64,000 nt of DNA from Lenzites betulinus (lineage: Eukaryota; Basidiomycota; Agaricomycetes; Polyporales; Polyporaceae): NCBI GenBank assembly GCA_022264855.1, contig JABYQU010000038.1, positions 1-64,000 on the forward strand, in the 5' to 3' direction. The position numbers and the translations under genes are program-made. This document shows, in pieces, positions 22,968-35,272 of the stretch (positions within the stretch are counted from its first letter, which is position 1; each line of letters begins with the position of its first letter). The notes under the pieces are model-generated. The model was not told where the DNA came from, ran no database searches, and saw nothing but the letters and a program-made list of their open reading frames with translations.

Positions 22968-23477
22968 CGTCGTGCAATCCCCTCAGTATGTACGCAGGGA
23001 ATGTGGAAAGAAAAGGGGTGCGAGTAGGAGAGCTGCGCTCTTATATGGAAGACGCGCCCCAGATAATTCGGGCACCTGGGAGATGTGGCTGCTCACACAG
23101 ACTGCTGGGGATAGACTTGCGTGCCCATATTAGTGGAGGCTTTCGCAGAGAACGTGTACTGAGAATGATGGGGAAGCAAGCGACAGGTGTTGTGAGAGGA
23201 TACACTGGTAGGTCAGACTCACCCCGTGGCTGCAGCTGAGCGTTGCTGGGAGAATGTGCTCCGCTCGGTGTTTGTAGCCGCTTACAGCGAACGTCTGCCT
23301 TGGCATCCGCAGCAACGCAAGGGTTGGCGTGGGGTTTTATGGCAAGCTGTGACAGTAGCTGGTATATGATTATCCTAGATCCTATGACTACATGCCTGGA
23401 CGAATCATCGCTCGCGCCGGAACCTTTCGAAGTAGCACGGAAAACTCACGAACGAGCACCACTCCCAGGACACAACC
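22968..23477. other. intergenic, promoter of the DPBB gene
   Basis: About 510 bases upstream of the minus-strand DPBB gene. I see no other gene or repeat. Confidence 0.5.
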
Positions 23478-23999
23478 TCAGCCATTGGCCCACCCTCCGG
23501 GGGTAGTTCGTACTAGACCGATGCGGGCAGCGAGGTGCCGAGCCTGCACGGCTTGAATGCGCTTGGATTGTGCGAGGACGACCGTGATGGCGACAATGCC
23601 TATGAAGAGGTTGCATGCAAAGAACTCGTAGAAGTCGGCGCGCTCTTTCTCGACGATGCGGCCACAGGACTCCCACCCGAGGGTCTCGCCCTGCAACGCA
23701 GATGGTGCTGCGTCAGGGTTGACGCCAGAAGCTTGGTCCTTGCCCGGTGCGGAGGATATGGGGAGACAGTGCATCAGGCGTCGGTTGCCGAAGGGTTGAC
23801 AGAACGGTTCGTGGAGCTGCCGTGTCGAAGGTCAGACGGCACGGACTGTAGGGCTTCTTCGAGCAACTTACAGCATCTTCAGGGCATGGCTCGCATGTTC
23901 CGAACGGTTTACATATCAGATCAGATGCGTTGCTGGTAGTCTGGGCTTGCACGGCGTGGAGGCTGGACGTTACTTGCCACACGAACCTACCAAGACCAT
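23478..23999 (-). CDS. small Cys-rich single-pass membrane protein, JTB-like
   Basis: Two exons are well supported: 23940-23872 and 23816-23478, joining CKPFGTCEPCPEDA to LHEPFCQPFGNRRLMHC. The ectodomain has paired cysteines (CEPC, FC, MHC, ESC), then KERADFYEF leads into one membrane helix, FFACNLFIGIVAITVVLA, and a basic tail with RHLAARIGL. This order of cysteines, helix and tail resembles the JTB (jumping translocation breakpoint) family of small eukaryotic membrane proteins. The 5' end is unsure: a 9-nt exon ATG-GTC-TTG at 23999-23991 would give about 138 residues but no signal peptide, so another upstream start is possible. Confidence 0.55.
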
Positions 24000-25044
24000 T
24001 AATGAGGAGAACCTCGACGTGACTTCGTTATAGCACTACCATAACAATGATAAGCACTTCATGCTACATATCCCAGACGAGGAGGGCGGGATAGATGGTC
24101 AAAGACGTCGTGGTGGTGGTGGTGGTGGTGGTGGTGGTATGCAGCTGCAACGTGCACGGCGCCTTAAGTTGATGGGTTATCTTATCTTACCAGATAGACG
24201 CCTTGACCTTAATGCCTCCTGCATCCGAGTCGTTCAACAACTTAATGCATCCCACCTCCACTCGCTCTCTGAATAGCCGGCCTTGATGTGCGCGTTCTTC
24301 AGCTCTACCTATATATACAATGTACAGGGGTGATTTCAGGCCTCTTCCTGTCCAGCTGGTAACAGTGTGCACACGCGCTATCTCACAACGGTACATGGGG
24401 CTTGCGTTTGGGACAACTCCAGCAGCTCGACTCGGACGTCATTCTCGCTGTTACCAGTCCAGCCGTTGAGTTCATTTTCCCGTATATGAAAGCGAGATAA
24501 CATGTTCGTTTTCAGGATCAATCGATAGACCATGTGCCATGGCCGTCACCATGATCACTCACTATGTCCCATTACGCACCACCTCCAGTGCCTACGACCT
24601 TCCGCGCATATATAGATCGTCGGGCCGATTTGGTAGGGCATATTACTCTATAACACACTACATCCGCTATCGAAGACTGTGTTTACACGAGGACATGCCA
24701 TACAGACTTCTGACAGCAATATCGCCTTGCATGTGCGCTCATTGACATCGCCAAACTTCATTTCCGGAATCCGCTGTGTCAGGGAAATATATGCGGAAAA
24801 GAGAGTTCTATCTACTTCCGTGTGGTTCTGACAACCATTGACCACGCATACGAACCTCAGCCCCCTTGCGGAGGTTCATGTGGGAGTGCGAGGATTCGCG
24901 GCATCAATGTTATGTGCGTATAGGTGCGTATGCCGTCGCGTTTCCGGCCTTCCTCGGACTCCATCTGAAATTACTTGATCCCAGGCACATGGGTAGGCTC
25001 ACCCCCGGCTGGGGGCGTTTCCGGGCGTATCTTGGATTTCGGCA
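24000..25044. other. intergenic, no gene recognised
   Basis: One kilobase with short unrelated frames only. It holds a trinucleotide repeat (24111-24138) and clustered GATA cores at 24178-24200. Confidence 0.5.
24111..24138 (+). repeat. (TGG)n microsatellite
   Basis: Nine tandem TGG units run without interruption. They lie outside any recognised gene. Confidence 0.85.
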
Positions 25045-25046
25045 TA

Positions 25047-25316
25047 CTGTAAAGATCAGAGCATAGCGGCGGGTCACAGGTCACAGCGGCCTCCGCCGCC
25101 CCTATTTGGGGCCAGTGTCACCGGTCACCGAGGCCGCCGCCGCTGGTGACATAGGTACGAAAGCGCCGGCCGCCGCTGGCGCGGCGGCGGTAGGTCGAGT
25201 CACAACCGCCGCTCCGTACGGCGGTGTCACTGGTCACCGTCGCCCCCGCCGCTCCGCCGCATCGTACCCGGCCGGTCACACCCAAACCTGCCGCCGCTAT
25301 GCACTGATCTTTACAG
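25047..25316. mobile_element. 270-bp MITE with 26-bp terminal inverted repeats and TA duplication
   Basis: The first 26 bases (25047-25072, starting CTGTAAAGATCAG) match the reverse complement of the last 26 (25291-25316) with one mismatch. Both ends are flanked by TA (25045-25046 and 25317-25318), the target duplication of Tc1/mariner-type elements. The inside is GC-rich with repeated GGTCAC and CCGCCGC motifs and has no transposase frame, so the element is non-autonomous. Confidence 0.8.
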
Positions 25317-25318
25317 TA

Positions 25319-26043
25319 GTGCCTCAAGGCGTCAAGGCGATGAACAACTGTCAAATGTTTTTCCATTCGGCGGCCACACAGCATTTCAAGTACAGGTTCC
25401 AACTATAATATAGTCCACCACGCAGCGTCCGCGTGTGCCCCACATTGCTTCGCTTGAAGGCTGTTCCATTCCACCGCGCTTTGAGCCGTCAGTCGCTTAC
25501 AACTTCAGCATTTGACTCATCAGTGAAGAGTCAAGGCTGCAGGTTTCTCAGAACCGGGCACGCCGGGGGGCCGACTCGTACCCATCCACTGCGACGACCT
25601 CGCAGAGCTGTATGTGCTCGAGGCGGAGCGCGAGGCGATCGCGGGGCCGGGTCGAACGACGTGAACGAGAGCACGGACGCGTTCTTGAAGCGGCTCGTCG
25701 AGGTGTCGGCTGCGCAGGGGCGTACTAGTAGAAAGATAAGGGTGGCTATACGCATGCGCCATTCACTTCCAAGCTCATGTCACAGTCACCGGGACAGTCC
25801 AGTGTAGGACATTTCCCGTACGGTCGGCCTTCGCGATATATGGGCGGTAAAAATCGGTTTAAAGGCAAGGCCCAGGGCGTCCACTGAAGTTCACTATCAG
25901 TTCAACGCTCCTCCCGACCTCCCATCCCTCCAACAAATCCACTCGACTCCTTGGTTCCAGTTTTAGCCTCCAGAAACGCAGGTAGGCTCGCAGAAAGTAT
26001 AGCCGAATGATATGGTTTAAACTCACACCATGAGCATATCTAG
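25319..26043. other. intergenic before the HET gene
   Basis: Holds the possible gene relic at 25566-25722 and the promoter of the HET gene. Nothing else is recognised. Confidence 0.45.
25566..25722 (+). pseudogene. possible coding relic, frame-shifted
   Basis: One frame reads VPIHCDDLAELYVLEAERE and a second continues VNESTDAFLKRLVEVSA, each with the look of real protein. No start, splice junction or stop pattern links them into a gene. This may be a broken fragment; the family is unknown. Confidence 0.25.
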
Positions 26044-29000
26044 ATGCCGCGCTTCCTGAACACGTCTACAGGCGAGTTTGTCTGGGAAGTCGATCCTAAG
26101 ACCATCGTCTATGCTATCCTCTCCCATACTTGGCGGCCCGACGCGGAAGGAGGCGAGCAGTCCTATCAAGATGTGTTAAAGCTTCAGGCCGCTGTCCGAC
26201 AAGGCACTGCATCGAGCGACTCTGCCCCACCCTACCCCACGGTTCTTGACCATCCCGATCTTTCCACGAAGATCAAAGAGGCCTGCAGGGTCGCCCGTGA
26301 AGCTGGATACGGACTTCTCTGGCTTGACTCGTGTTGCATCGACAAGTCTAGCAGCGCGGAGCTTTCTGAAGCGATCAACTCGATGTTCGAATGGTATAGG
26401 TTTGCTGACATGTGCTACGCTTACCTCGAAGATTTCCCCGACGGTGAAGATCCGACCGACAAGTCATCCTGTTTCCGGAAGTGCCGATGGTTCAGACGGG
26501 GATGGACGTTGCAGGAACTCATTGCACCGGAGCAAGTGTTCTTCCTGACCCGGACCTGGCGCTTTTTCGGTACAAAGCTAGCTCTCGCATCGGTCTTGAA
26601 GGAGATCACTGTCGTCGACTTCGACATCCTTGCCGGTAGGGCTCCTCTAGACTCTGTCAGTGTCGCGCAGCGAATGTCCTGGGCAGCCACGCGCGAGACG
26701 ACGCGAGTCGAGGACCAAGCATACTGCCTACTCGGGCTGTTCGACGTCCACATGCCTGCAATATACGGGGAAGGCAAGAACGCCTTTCTACGTCTGCAGG
26801 ATGAGATCATCAAAACCATCCCTGATCAGAGTATCTTCGCTTGGGGCAGCTCTGGCGTCCTCAAGGTGGCCGACTCCGGACACGAGATTGGGCTGACAAA
26901 TACATTCCCGCTCACGCATGCACCCGGCCTCCTTGCCAGCGACACTTGGTCCTTTGCCCCTAGCGCGGTCAGGTTGGTTCAAACGCTGATCAAAGTTCGA
27001 ACTAGCATGACATCCAGCGCGTACGGACCTCGATTTCCACAACCTCCCTATGAGGCACCAGATCTTCTGCAACACCTGTACCGGACTTACAACCGAATCG
27101 CCCCACTGTCTCCGGCCGACTTCATCAAGCGCATAGGAAAACCCAGCAACTCCCCATCACCGTCGCTACACTGTGTCTTCACGCCACAGGGCGTTCAGCT
27201 CCGCCTCTTCTGCATCAATGTCGGGTCGATACCTCCCGGCGGTCCTTCTCTCCCCTTTCTCTCGTGCACCACCTGCCGGAAGGAGAACCGCTACTTGGAT
27301 CTGCTCGCTCTTCTGCAATGCGAAGATGCGGAAGGGCGCCTTATCGCTCTGCCTCTATGTCGCCCATCGTCGTCAGTACCTGGCTTCAAGGCGTATACGG
27401 TAGGGTGGCATCGACCACTCCCTTTCCCGTGTCAGGACTGCTGTGGCGGGCCCCCTCTCTACGCGGGAAACGTATCACACAGTGTGCGTCTGGTCCCAGA
27501 AGTATTAACCATGCTCCTCCCATATCTCGAGTCAGAGCCGCGCGAGGTCCTCATCCTTCGCCAATACTCGGACCCTCCCCGACTCAAGTCACTACAACGA
27601 TCTTTCTCACACTTCCACGAAACATTGAATACACCCATCGACCAGATCGAGCTCGCTCCCGGATGCGACGACCGTCTACGAACTTTGGGGTTCGCAATTT
27701 CAGACGTGCAGATTGAACACGATACTGCGGACCAGAAGATCATCGTAATGGCTTCTCTTGTGTATCCTCGACTTCCTCCTTTCCGACAAGTCATCTCTGT
27801 ACGGCTGGCGCTCGAGACTATGGTCACGTCACCCTCAATGACCTACTCCGTCAGAAATCTCATCCCTCTAGCACCGGATCCGGACAACGACGACATAACG
27901 GCAGCGTCGGCAGGAACCCCTCCCCGCCCACAGTCCCCCTCGGATAGTGTATCATCGGGAGCACATTGGGTTTGTATCAACGAGATCAGAGATATGCTTC
28001 CCTTGACGTCGTACGCGCGGATACTGGCAAGCGTCGACCTCACCATCGACGACTACACTGGACCTAAGGAGGCGCGGGGGCTCAGCGGTTCTCAAAGGAT
28101 TCTGCGTATCGTGGTCGAACAGCCGACTTTGTCACCTAAGGGCAGAGATCTCCCGCGTATAGTGTTGTGCCCCTCATTCGAGCTCTCCGGGAGCTTCGTG
28201 CAACCTCCAGCGCCCACAAACAACACATGCCGTCGGCCCACAGTGAATCTGGAGCGGACGCACACCACTGGTGTCGAACTCGGGCCTGGCGCCTTGTTGA
28301 TAGCACCAGGAGACGGGGGTGAACATGATGGGACGTGCAACATCCTCAACGACATCGTTGCAATTCAAGGTTATATGGGGAACATGCTTGGGGGTACTCG
28401 CTCTCAGGCTCGCGTCCTACGGCCAGCTCATGATGCTATCGTCAAAGCTCATGAGTTAGACGAGATTGTCGGGTTGATGGACTCGCTCTCGCAATGGAGC
28501 CACCACGTGGATGCAAGGATAGCCAATGGTGAGCATGTCCCCCCTCTTGATACCAGTGGCAATCAAATGTTTAACCACGTCCTCATCCAAACACGACGAT
28601 CCTTAGAAGGCGGCCTCTTGGAAGCGGTAAGTGTGCGGGGATAGCTTTGCAATGTCAAGAGGGGTTCTGACACTTGACGTGATCCTGCCCTATCGTAGTT
28701 GCGTTCAATACGAAGATCGCGATTGAATACTGGAGACTCAGATGATCAGGATGCTGAAATCGCGGAGCGCTTACAGCTCGAGGAGTTCGAGGACGTGTTA
28801 AGTAGCAGTACGCGCACAAGGGGTATGTGCCTTATCACTTACTATCATATCCCACACTCGCAGACTAAAAGCTTACTGTCGAAACGATCCACTTCGCCAG
28901 GTGATGTGTCTCGTGGCGCTGCGACAGTGACAGCACCAGTAAGTTCAATTGCTATCCCGTGCTTCGCATGTACTAATGTTGCAACTACGTTTAGTTTGGT

Positions 29001-30939
29001 ACTAGCATACTGCCACGCACTACTTCTACACAGTTTTCCGCTGAAGAGAGCAGCGCTGGGAAGAGAGAAGTACCCCCAAACCCGATGGAGACGTTGAAGC
29101 GTAAGTTGGAAGTTGCGGCGAGGAACGGTATGTCCGTCTCTTTGACCACTATGAAACGTTTGGTTGATAACTGGGTGGCATTTTTTTTTCTTTTCATCTT
29201 CCTCAGAAGCTGTGAGTTATTCTCTCTAATACGTCATTCACCTTCGGGACATGCTCATGAGTGTTCCTCAGCTGTGTCAGGTTCCTGGGGCCACAGGCCC
29301 TCCAAGGAAGAGACTGCGCATTACGGACCCTACAGTTACAACAAACGATGCTACGGGCATTCACCCTTCAGAGTGTGGCGACGGTGTGGACTCCTTGATG
29401 GCTATACAGCTGAAGTTGGACGAGATTCGACGTGACCGTCCAGAATTCACCGAATCTGAACTGCAGTTGTTGGGATCCATGTTGTTTGATTCAGCGATCA
29501 CATCAGGAGGTATGTACGCTATCCTTGACCCTTCCCATGCTTCCTCGACTCTGAGGATACTTCTTCAGCCGCGCCTACGACGTCAATGCAACAGACTATC
29601 ATCAGTTCGGAGTTGAACGAATCGGTGAGCTTGTTTGATTCCCGTAGATGACGCCGTCACCTCTAATGCTTTCCACTCCACCATGTGACTCACTGGCAGT
29701 CTGTTGCCGGAACTCAGCCTGGATCTGAGTTTGTTGAACCCGGGAACATCGAGAGGGTATCAAGCGATGTGAACATCGAATACACCGGGGCAACGCAGCC
29801 CCAAGCAGGTTGTGGAGGGGTGCAATCAGGTGTGTTTTTGTCCTCCGCTATCACGCTTCCCACCGTCGACTAAAACACCAATGCGTTACTCCTCCTGCCC
29901 GCTGTGAATCATAAAATGCCTACAAATGCACCTCAGAATCGGCAAGTAGGAACCTTGACGATGCTCTGGAGACATACTCACCTAGCCTGGTGCATTGTAT
30001 AGATTACTCAGGCTCAGGCTTTGGGACTGTCGTCGAGCTCCGCCGTCGTTATCATGCATAACGAGGCCCCCCACCCAGACACTGACGGTGCGAAAGGGAC
30101 GCCGGTGACCGCGCTACAATCATCAAGAGCCAGAGAGAAAATGCCGGAGACGGCCTTGACTCTGTCTGTGTCCGAATCAGCAAGCACCAATACGCCGCCT
30201 CCTTCCCATCAGACTGCCGAGACTTCCAGCGATAAATCTCACGGAGTCGACCTCGACGCGGATATGATGCTCGCGATGTCTTTGCAGTTCGACTAGGAGC
30301 AATCCGCGACACCCAAGCCTGTGGAATCCGGATCGATGATACTCCCTGGGTGCAGTGGTACTGCCGCTAGTAGCTCTTCGTCCTTGATGGTGGAGCCCTC
30401 AAGTAACGAAGCTGTTTTCAAATCCAACGAACACGCGGATGTGATGGCCGCCATTCAGCTGCAACTAGAAGAACTGCGTCAGGACAGACCAGAATTGACG
30501 GCTGGCGAACTAGAGATGTTCGGCGCCAAGCTCTGGGACCTAGCCCTCAAGCAAAGCAGTACGCAGTTTCCTTAGTGTCGCTTTCAGCTCGTCGGCTCAT
30601 ATACGCTCCCTAGCCTCGCCCCATACTACAACGGAGAGGGGACCTAGCGCCCTCAGAGAACCGGTCGGTTGATTGCTTGACACACTTGTCCCTGATTCTC
30701 ATTGCTCCTTTCTCCACCCGAAGACAACGGATGACACCTCCCATTCCACACCCACTTCTCGCGCCAACCCAGTCGTAGCCGACGAATTAGCCACGACAGC
30801 ACCGCATGGAACGGCTCATAGTGAGTCGGAGATTGCGGACATGCCAGTTCCGACGGATGGCTTGCGGCCGGTGGAGGCCGAAGAGGAGACCGCCCAAGAC
30901 GCTTCTTCGACAACGTCTAGCTCGAGTCCTGCGACATAG
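26044..30939 (+). CDS. large HET-domain (heterokaryon incompatibility-like) protein with repeated tail motifs and an in-frame TAG
   Basis: A long first exon (26044-28626) carries the HET domain: YAILSHTWRPDAEGG, then YGLLWLDSCCIDK, SEAINSMFEWYRFADMCYAYL and RRGWTLQELIAPEQV, ending near GEGKNAFLRLQDEI. Then come 28699-28822, 28901-28938, 28995-29127, a 5-nt exon near 29207, about 29272-29509, 29569-29624, 29700-29829, 29937-29989, 30012-30558, 30614-30663 and 30724-30939. The joined length is divisible by three (about 1,390 codons). A TAG at 30294-30296 falls inside the tail; reading in frame continues after it, with good introns downstream. The tail has four related motifs of the type DxxMAxxLQLEE. 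HET proteins mediate non-self recognition and cell death in filamentous fungi; the role of this one is inferred. Confidence 0.8.
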
Positions 30940-31373
30940 CGATTCTCTGATGTGCGCATCATTTGCGGGTGGTAGTTGATGTCTTGGGTAAGTCATGTTA
31001 CGGATGTACTACGAACAAGCGTCTCACCGGTTGCATATTATTGAAGCTTCGGATCTCGTAGTACTTGACTTGTGTTGGTTATCGTGATTCCCGGATATAC
31101 GACACTCGAACGATGCTCTCAGGCTTTGGTTTTGTATGTCGACTCGGTGAACGTGAAAGATGTTGCTGTCCCGATACATATGCTAGTGTATTTCTCATCT
31201 CATTTCGCCGCCCATCAGACGCGAGATCGTCAGGTGCGACTTTCACACACCAAAACCCCAACGTCCAGCTGCGGGTGTCGCGCGCATCGCAAGATGGAGA
31301 TTAGCCGCGCTGTAGCATATACAGGAACTCTCAGACTACACAAGCAAAGCTACAAAACCCAAAACCCGGTAGT
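30940..31373. other. convergent 3' region between HET gene and HIR1
   Basis: About 430 bases between two stops. No gene, repeat or RNA recognised. Confidence 0.5.
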
Positions 31374-34300
31374 TCACTCCCCGCTCTGGGACTTCTTCAC
31401 GACGTCCTGCCAATCTTGCCCGAGCTTCGTCAGGGTCTTGCTCCGGGCTACAATACCACGTTAGCATGCTATCGCGCTTATAACATGAACAGGACACTCA
31501 CTGAAGATGCTGAGCACCTCCTTCAGAAGATCGCGTTTTGACATACCCAGCGTCGTCGGAGACCAGGAATCGTCGCGATTCGGCCGCCTGCAGCCGCACA
31601 ATTTCAATGAGCAACGACGTTCAAACAACATCCGCGACAGACGTACCAATATACCGGCCCGAAAAGCTCCTTCGCCAGCTCTTCTGCCTTCGCCCTGAAG
31701 CCCTCGTCCGCGATCCGCTTGGCGTACAGCAGCAGCGCCTGCTTGTACTCCTGCGGGCTATCCAGCGCCTTCGCCGCGTGCAGCTTGCTCTCGAGGTGCC
31801 CGAGCGTCAGCGCGGCGCTCCACCACGCCGGGCGCACCTTCTCCGCCCGCGAGCTGTCTACGGCCATCCGCTCGCTGATCGCGCCCTCGACGATGGCGAC
31901 GGGCCCGCGGGCCGCAGACTGGCTCGTCCGCTGGCGGCCTTGCCATGCGTCCGAGCCCTCTGCCCACCAGGGCTCGCTGAGCTTCGTCCAGGAGAGAAGG
32001 GAGGGGTCATATGAGTGCGTAACTCCGTCAGAGAGCTGGATGACTGGGGCGCCGTTGGGACGGACGGCGACCGAGATGATGGTAAGATTTGGCGAGGCGG
32101 AGAGAATGGGGCTAATGGAGGCGGGGGTAAATTTTGCAAGTTGCTTGCGTACGTCCCTGTGGTTCCCTCAGCGAGAAGAACATGTGAGGTTTGTTGATGA
32201 CATACCACACGTAAAGCATTCCAGATACAGTCAGGGCCAAGAGCATATTCTTGGAGCCGGCTATGGCGTGGCACGGGACGCCGAGGCTCAGAGTGGGTAT
32301 CAGCCGCCTGCCTGTATGCGAGTACACGTTCAACGACCCATCCTGCATGGCGACGGCACAAAATGCGGATGTAGCGGCCAATGCGAGGATCGGCGACGGC
32401 AGGTAATCGAGCCACTGGGTCTGCTTGCCGCTCACGAATATCACTTCGGGAGGATCTGTCCATTCCATTCCGTAAGTAAAAATATCCCCCGTGTAAATAC
32501 GCAGCACCTACCGTCGCCCTCCGCATTTCTCCCTTCGAAGATATCTTCGCTCCCCTCCACTGTAGCCTTGAGGTACGTCACCAGCTGTGGAGGCTCAAGC
32601 CGGCCCGCAACACCCGAGCCCTCCGCCAACAGCGCAGAAATCGACATCGCGGAGGCACCGCGACTCGTGATGGGCCGCACCGGGATATTCTCCCTGACCT
32701 TGTCGCCTCCGAGCGTGCGAGCCTTCGTCGCGATGCGGTCGTCCGTTTCGTCCGCAGCCTTCCTCTTGCCCTTGCTGCTCTGTCCGAACGTCTCCAGAGA
32801 GCTGATGTGCACTTCGCCGTCGAGGTCCATGGCAAAGTCGTCCGAGGTCTCTCCGGTGTGGAGACCCAGCCCGAAGCCGCTCACGCTGTCCCCGAACGGC
32901 TGCGACACAGACAACGGCAGTGCGGACGTCGTCGGGACTAAGATGGGGATGGAGTTCGAGGATTCCTGGAAAGCACGGGATGGTGCACCGGGGTGAGCTG
33001 ACGCAGGTTTCGAAGACGGTATCGACTTGATGCCGTTCGTTGAAGACGACGGTACAGCGCCAGAGAGCGAGCCTGCAAAAGTCGGCTGTATGCGTTTCTT
33101 CGGCTTCCGCTTTGCGATGAGGGTGTTGATCTGCTCCCCGCCGGCGCGTGCCGGTGCAGGCGTGGCACTTCCAAACTCCTGGTTCTGGCTGCGCGGCGAA
33201 GGGGGTGGGGTGATACGGCTGTTCTGGGCCTTTGCCGCGTCCGGGGGTATTTGGTGGGAGAAGCCATTCGGCAGTGGTGGCGGTACGAAGCCGAAGCGCT
33301 TGAGGTAGTGGTCTTGAGCAGACAGAGGCGCAATACCTTCCAGTTCTGTGACGTCGAAGCTGAAAACCGCCATCGTTCCGTCTGAGGAGACAGCGTAGAG
33401 TGAGAGGCCATCCTTGGACCTGTATAGATTGTCAGCATGCACAGCGAACTGTTTGTGAAGAGATCTCTTTACCAGCTAAGATCCATTATTTGCCTCTCGA
33501 ATACGTCTTTCGCGACTATCAACGGTCGAGGGGCTTTCGTCTGCCAGACAGACACTGCCCGGTCATCCGCTCCAAGCGCAACGACTGAGCAGATATTTGG
33601 GGCGGTGACTGCTTGTGAGGGATCCCGCAGGAAGATATGGGGGTTGTATGCCTGCGTCGGAATGAGCAACAATGACTGTGACGAATCATCGCTCAATACC
33701 CACAGCAACTTCGACAGTGTTCTCATGTCCGACCAGACTGATCTCCGACGTCCAAGAATTGCGCGCAATCACGGCAGCAATGAAAACATAGCCTTCGTTG
33801 TTTGTGGCGTTGGACGCCGTTATATGTGCCCCATCAGGCGACCAGCTTTGGCGTCCCTCAGCAATACGTCGTTTCTGCATGAACACAGCGCGCACCTCAA
33901 TCGCCTGAAGAATGTACCCGGGGAGTGATCGAAGGGCTTCCGGACCTCCGCTTCCAGCTCCCAGTCAGTAGTCCGCCAAATTCTGACAGACCTGTCATCA
34001 GACCCTGTAGCCAAGAATTCTCCTACGGGATCCCAACATACTCCCTTGACGAAACCTTGGTGCTGGTCAATCTTGCGCAGGCGTTCTATAGATGCAATGA
34101 AGTCACAATATCATGTCTCTTGATAACTAACGTACCTAGTGTGAAACCGCACCAAATCAACACGGCAGAATCCAAGCCTACCGAAGCAAGATACCTATCG
34201 CCGGGCGACCATGAGACGTCCGTCACGTCTAGTACCACGCCTCAATAAATATCGCAAGAACAACGGAGTTTGGCACATACCGCTTTCATGCCCCACAAGT

Positions 34301-34793
34301 CGCTTCAGGGGCTTCCAACCCTCGACATTGACCTCGTCCGAGCCCCACACCTTTCCCCTGGCTGTCCTGTCCAAAGACCACATTCAACCGCGGCCCCGCG
34401 AGCCCACAGTACGCCACTTACGGATCCAAGTCCCATATCATCACGATCTCGTCGTCGCTGCCGCTCGCAAGCCACCGCCCTGAGTGTGCCCAGCGCACAA
34501 CCAGCACCGGGCCTGTATGCATGGTGAGGGTGCTCAGTGACTTCGGCGGCCGCCCGGAGAGCTCGGAGGCGTGGTTGAGGATCGGCTTGGTGCTCCATAT
34601 GCGCACTTTTGCGTCGAGGCCCCCGGTGGCGATTCGCGAGCCGTCGGGGTGGACGTGGCATGAGAAAATGGAGACGCGTTTCTCGTCCCCGCGCATGGCA
34701 GAGTCTGTGCGAGGCAATGTGAGGATACTGGATTTCGCTTGGGGCGTGTATAGTACCTTTGTGCATCACCCATGCTGGCTTCGTGAACCGCAT
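31374..34793 (-). CDS. HIR1: histone chaperone HIR1 (HIRA orthologue)
   Basis: The start MRFTKPAWVMHK in a 37-nt first exon (34793-34757) and the second exon (34704-34422: IFSCHVHPDGSRIATGG, KVRIWSTKPI, SGRWLASGSDDEIVMIWDL) are typical of HIRA. More WD repeats follow through about 33420, giving a seven-blade propeller. The middle exon (about 33440-32520) is disordered and contains KRKPKKRIQPTFAG, the B-domain motif that binds Asf1. The C-terminal part (MLRIYTGDIF, SAFCAVAMQDGSLNVYSHTGRR, then AKELFGPVYW) is the Hira domain. The stop is at 31374 (KKSQSGE). I did not fix every exon; about a dozen give roughly 900 residues. In yeast the HIR complex deposits H3-H4 outside S phase and represses histone genes. 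Confidence 0.88.
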
Positions 34794-35272
34794 ATTGCGG
34801 ACCTAGTAGAATGCGAGGACCTACAAGTCGAAACGGGCTTGGAGACGGAACAGTCGGAGGGTATAGTTGAACAGCGAGAACCAGTTAGAGTAAACAGATA
34901 GTACAGCAGAGTTCCCAGATACTAGAGCGTTGTTGTACAAGACAGATGATTCAAGACCTTTCTGCGGCGAACACGCACAGACTCCGCAGCCGGAGGAGAG
35001 AAATCGTAGTGAAAGAGAGAGTTGTCTCGGACACTCGGCAAACGAAATGTGCGCCAAGACGCCCGCGGTTGCCTCATCGCCACCAGATTGCGATCTGGAA
35101 ACAGCCGAATCACCAAGCTGCTCACTCACACTCCTTCACACTCTCAAGCAAAGTCTCGTTGCACCAGCGTTTTCGTCAAGAAGTTTGCATAAATAATATA
35201 GGATCATGGTATGTGTGAGAGAAGATGTCCGTGTTGTCGAGACTGTATAGTAAGGATATGGTTCTGAGAGCT
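34794..35272. other. intergenic, nothing recognised
   Basis: About 480 bases upstream of HIR1 and downstream of the next minus-strand gene. I see only short frames. Confidence 0.5.

Noticed and set aside
24174..24205. Clustered GATA cores near 24.18 kb as another iron-type site
   Set aside because: TTATC repeats are present, but none gives ATCWGATAA, and no iron gene is near.
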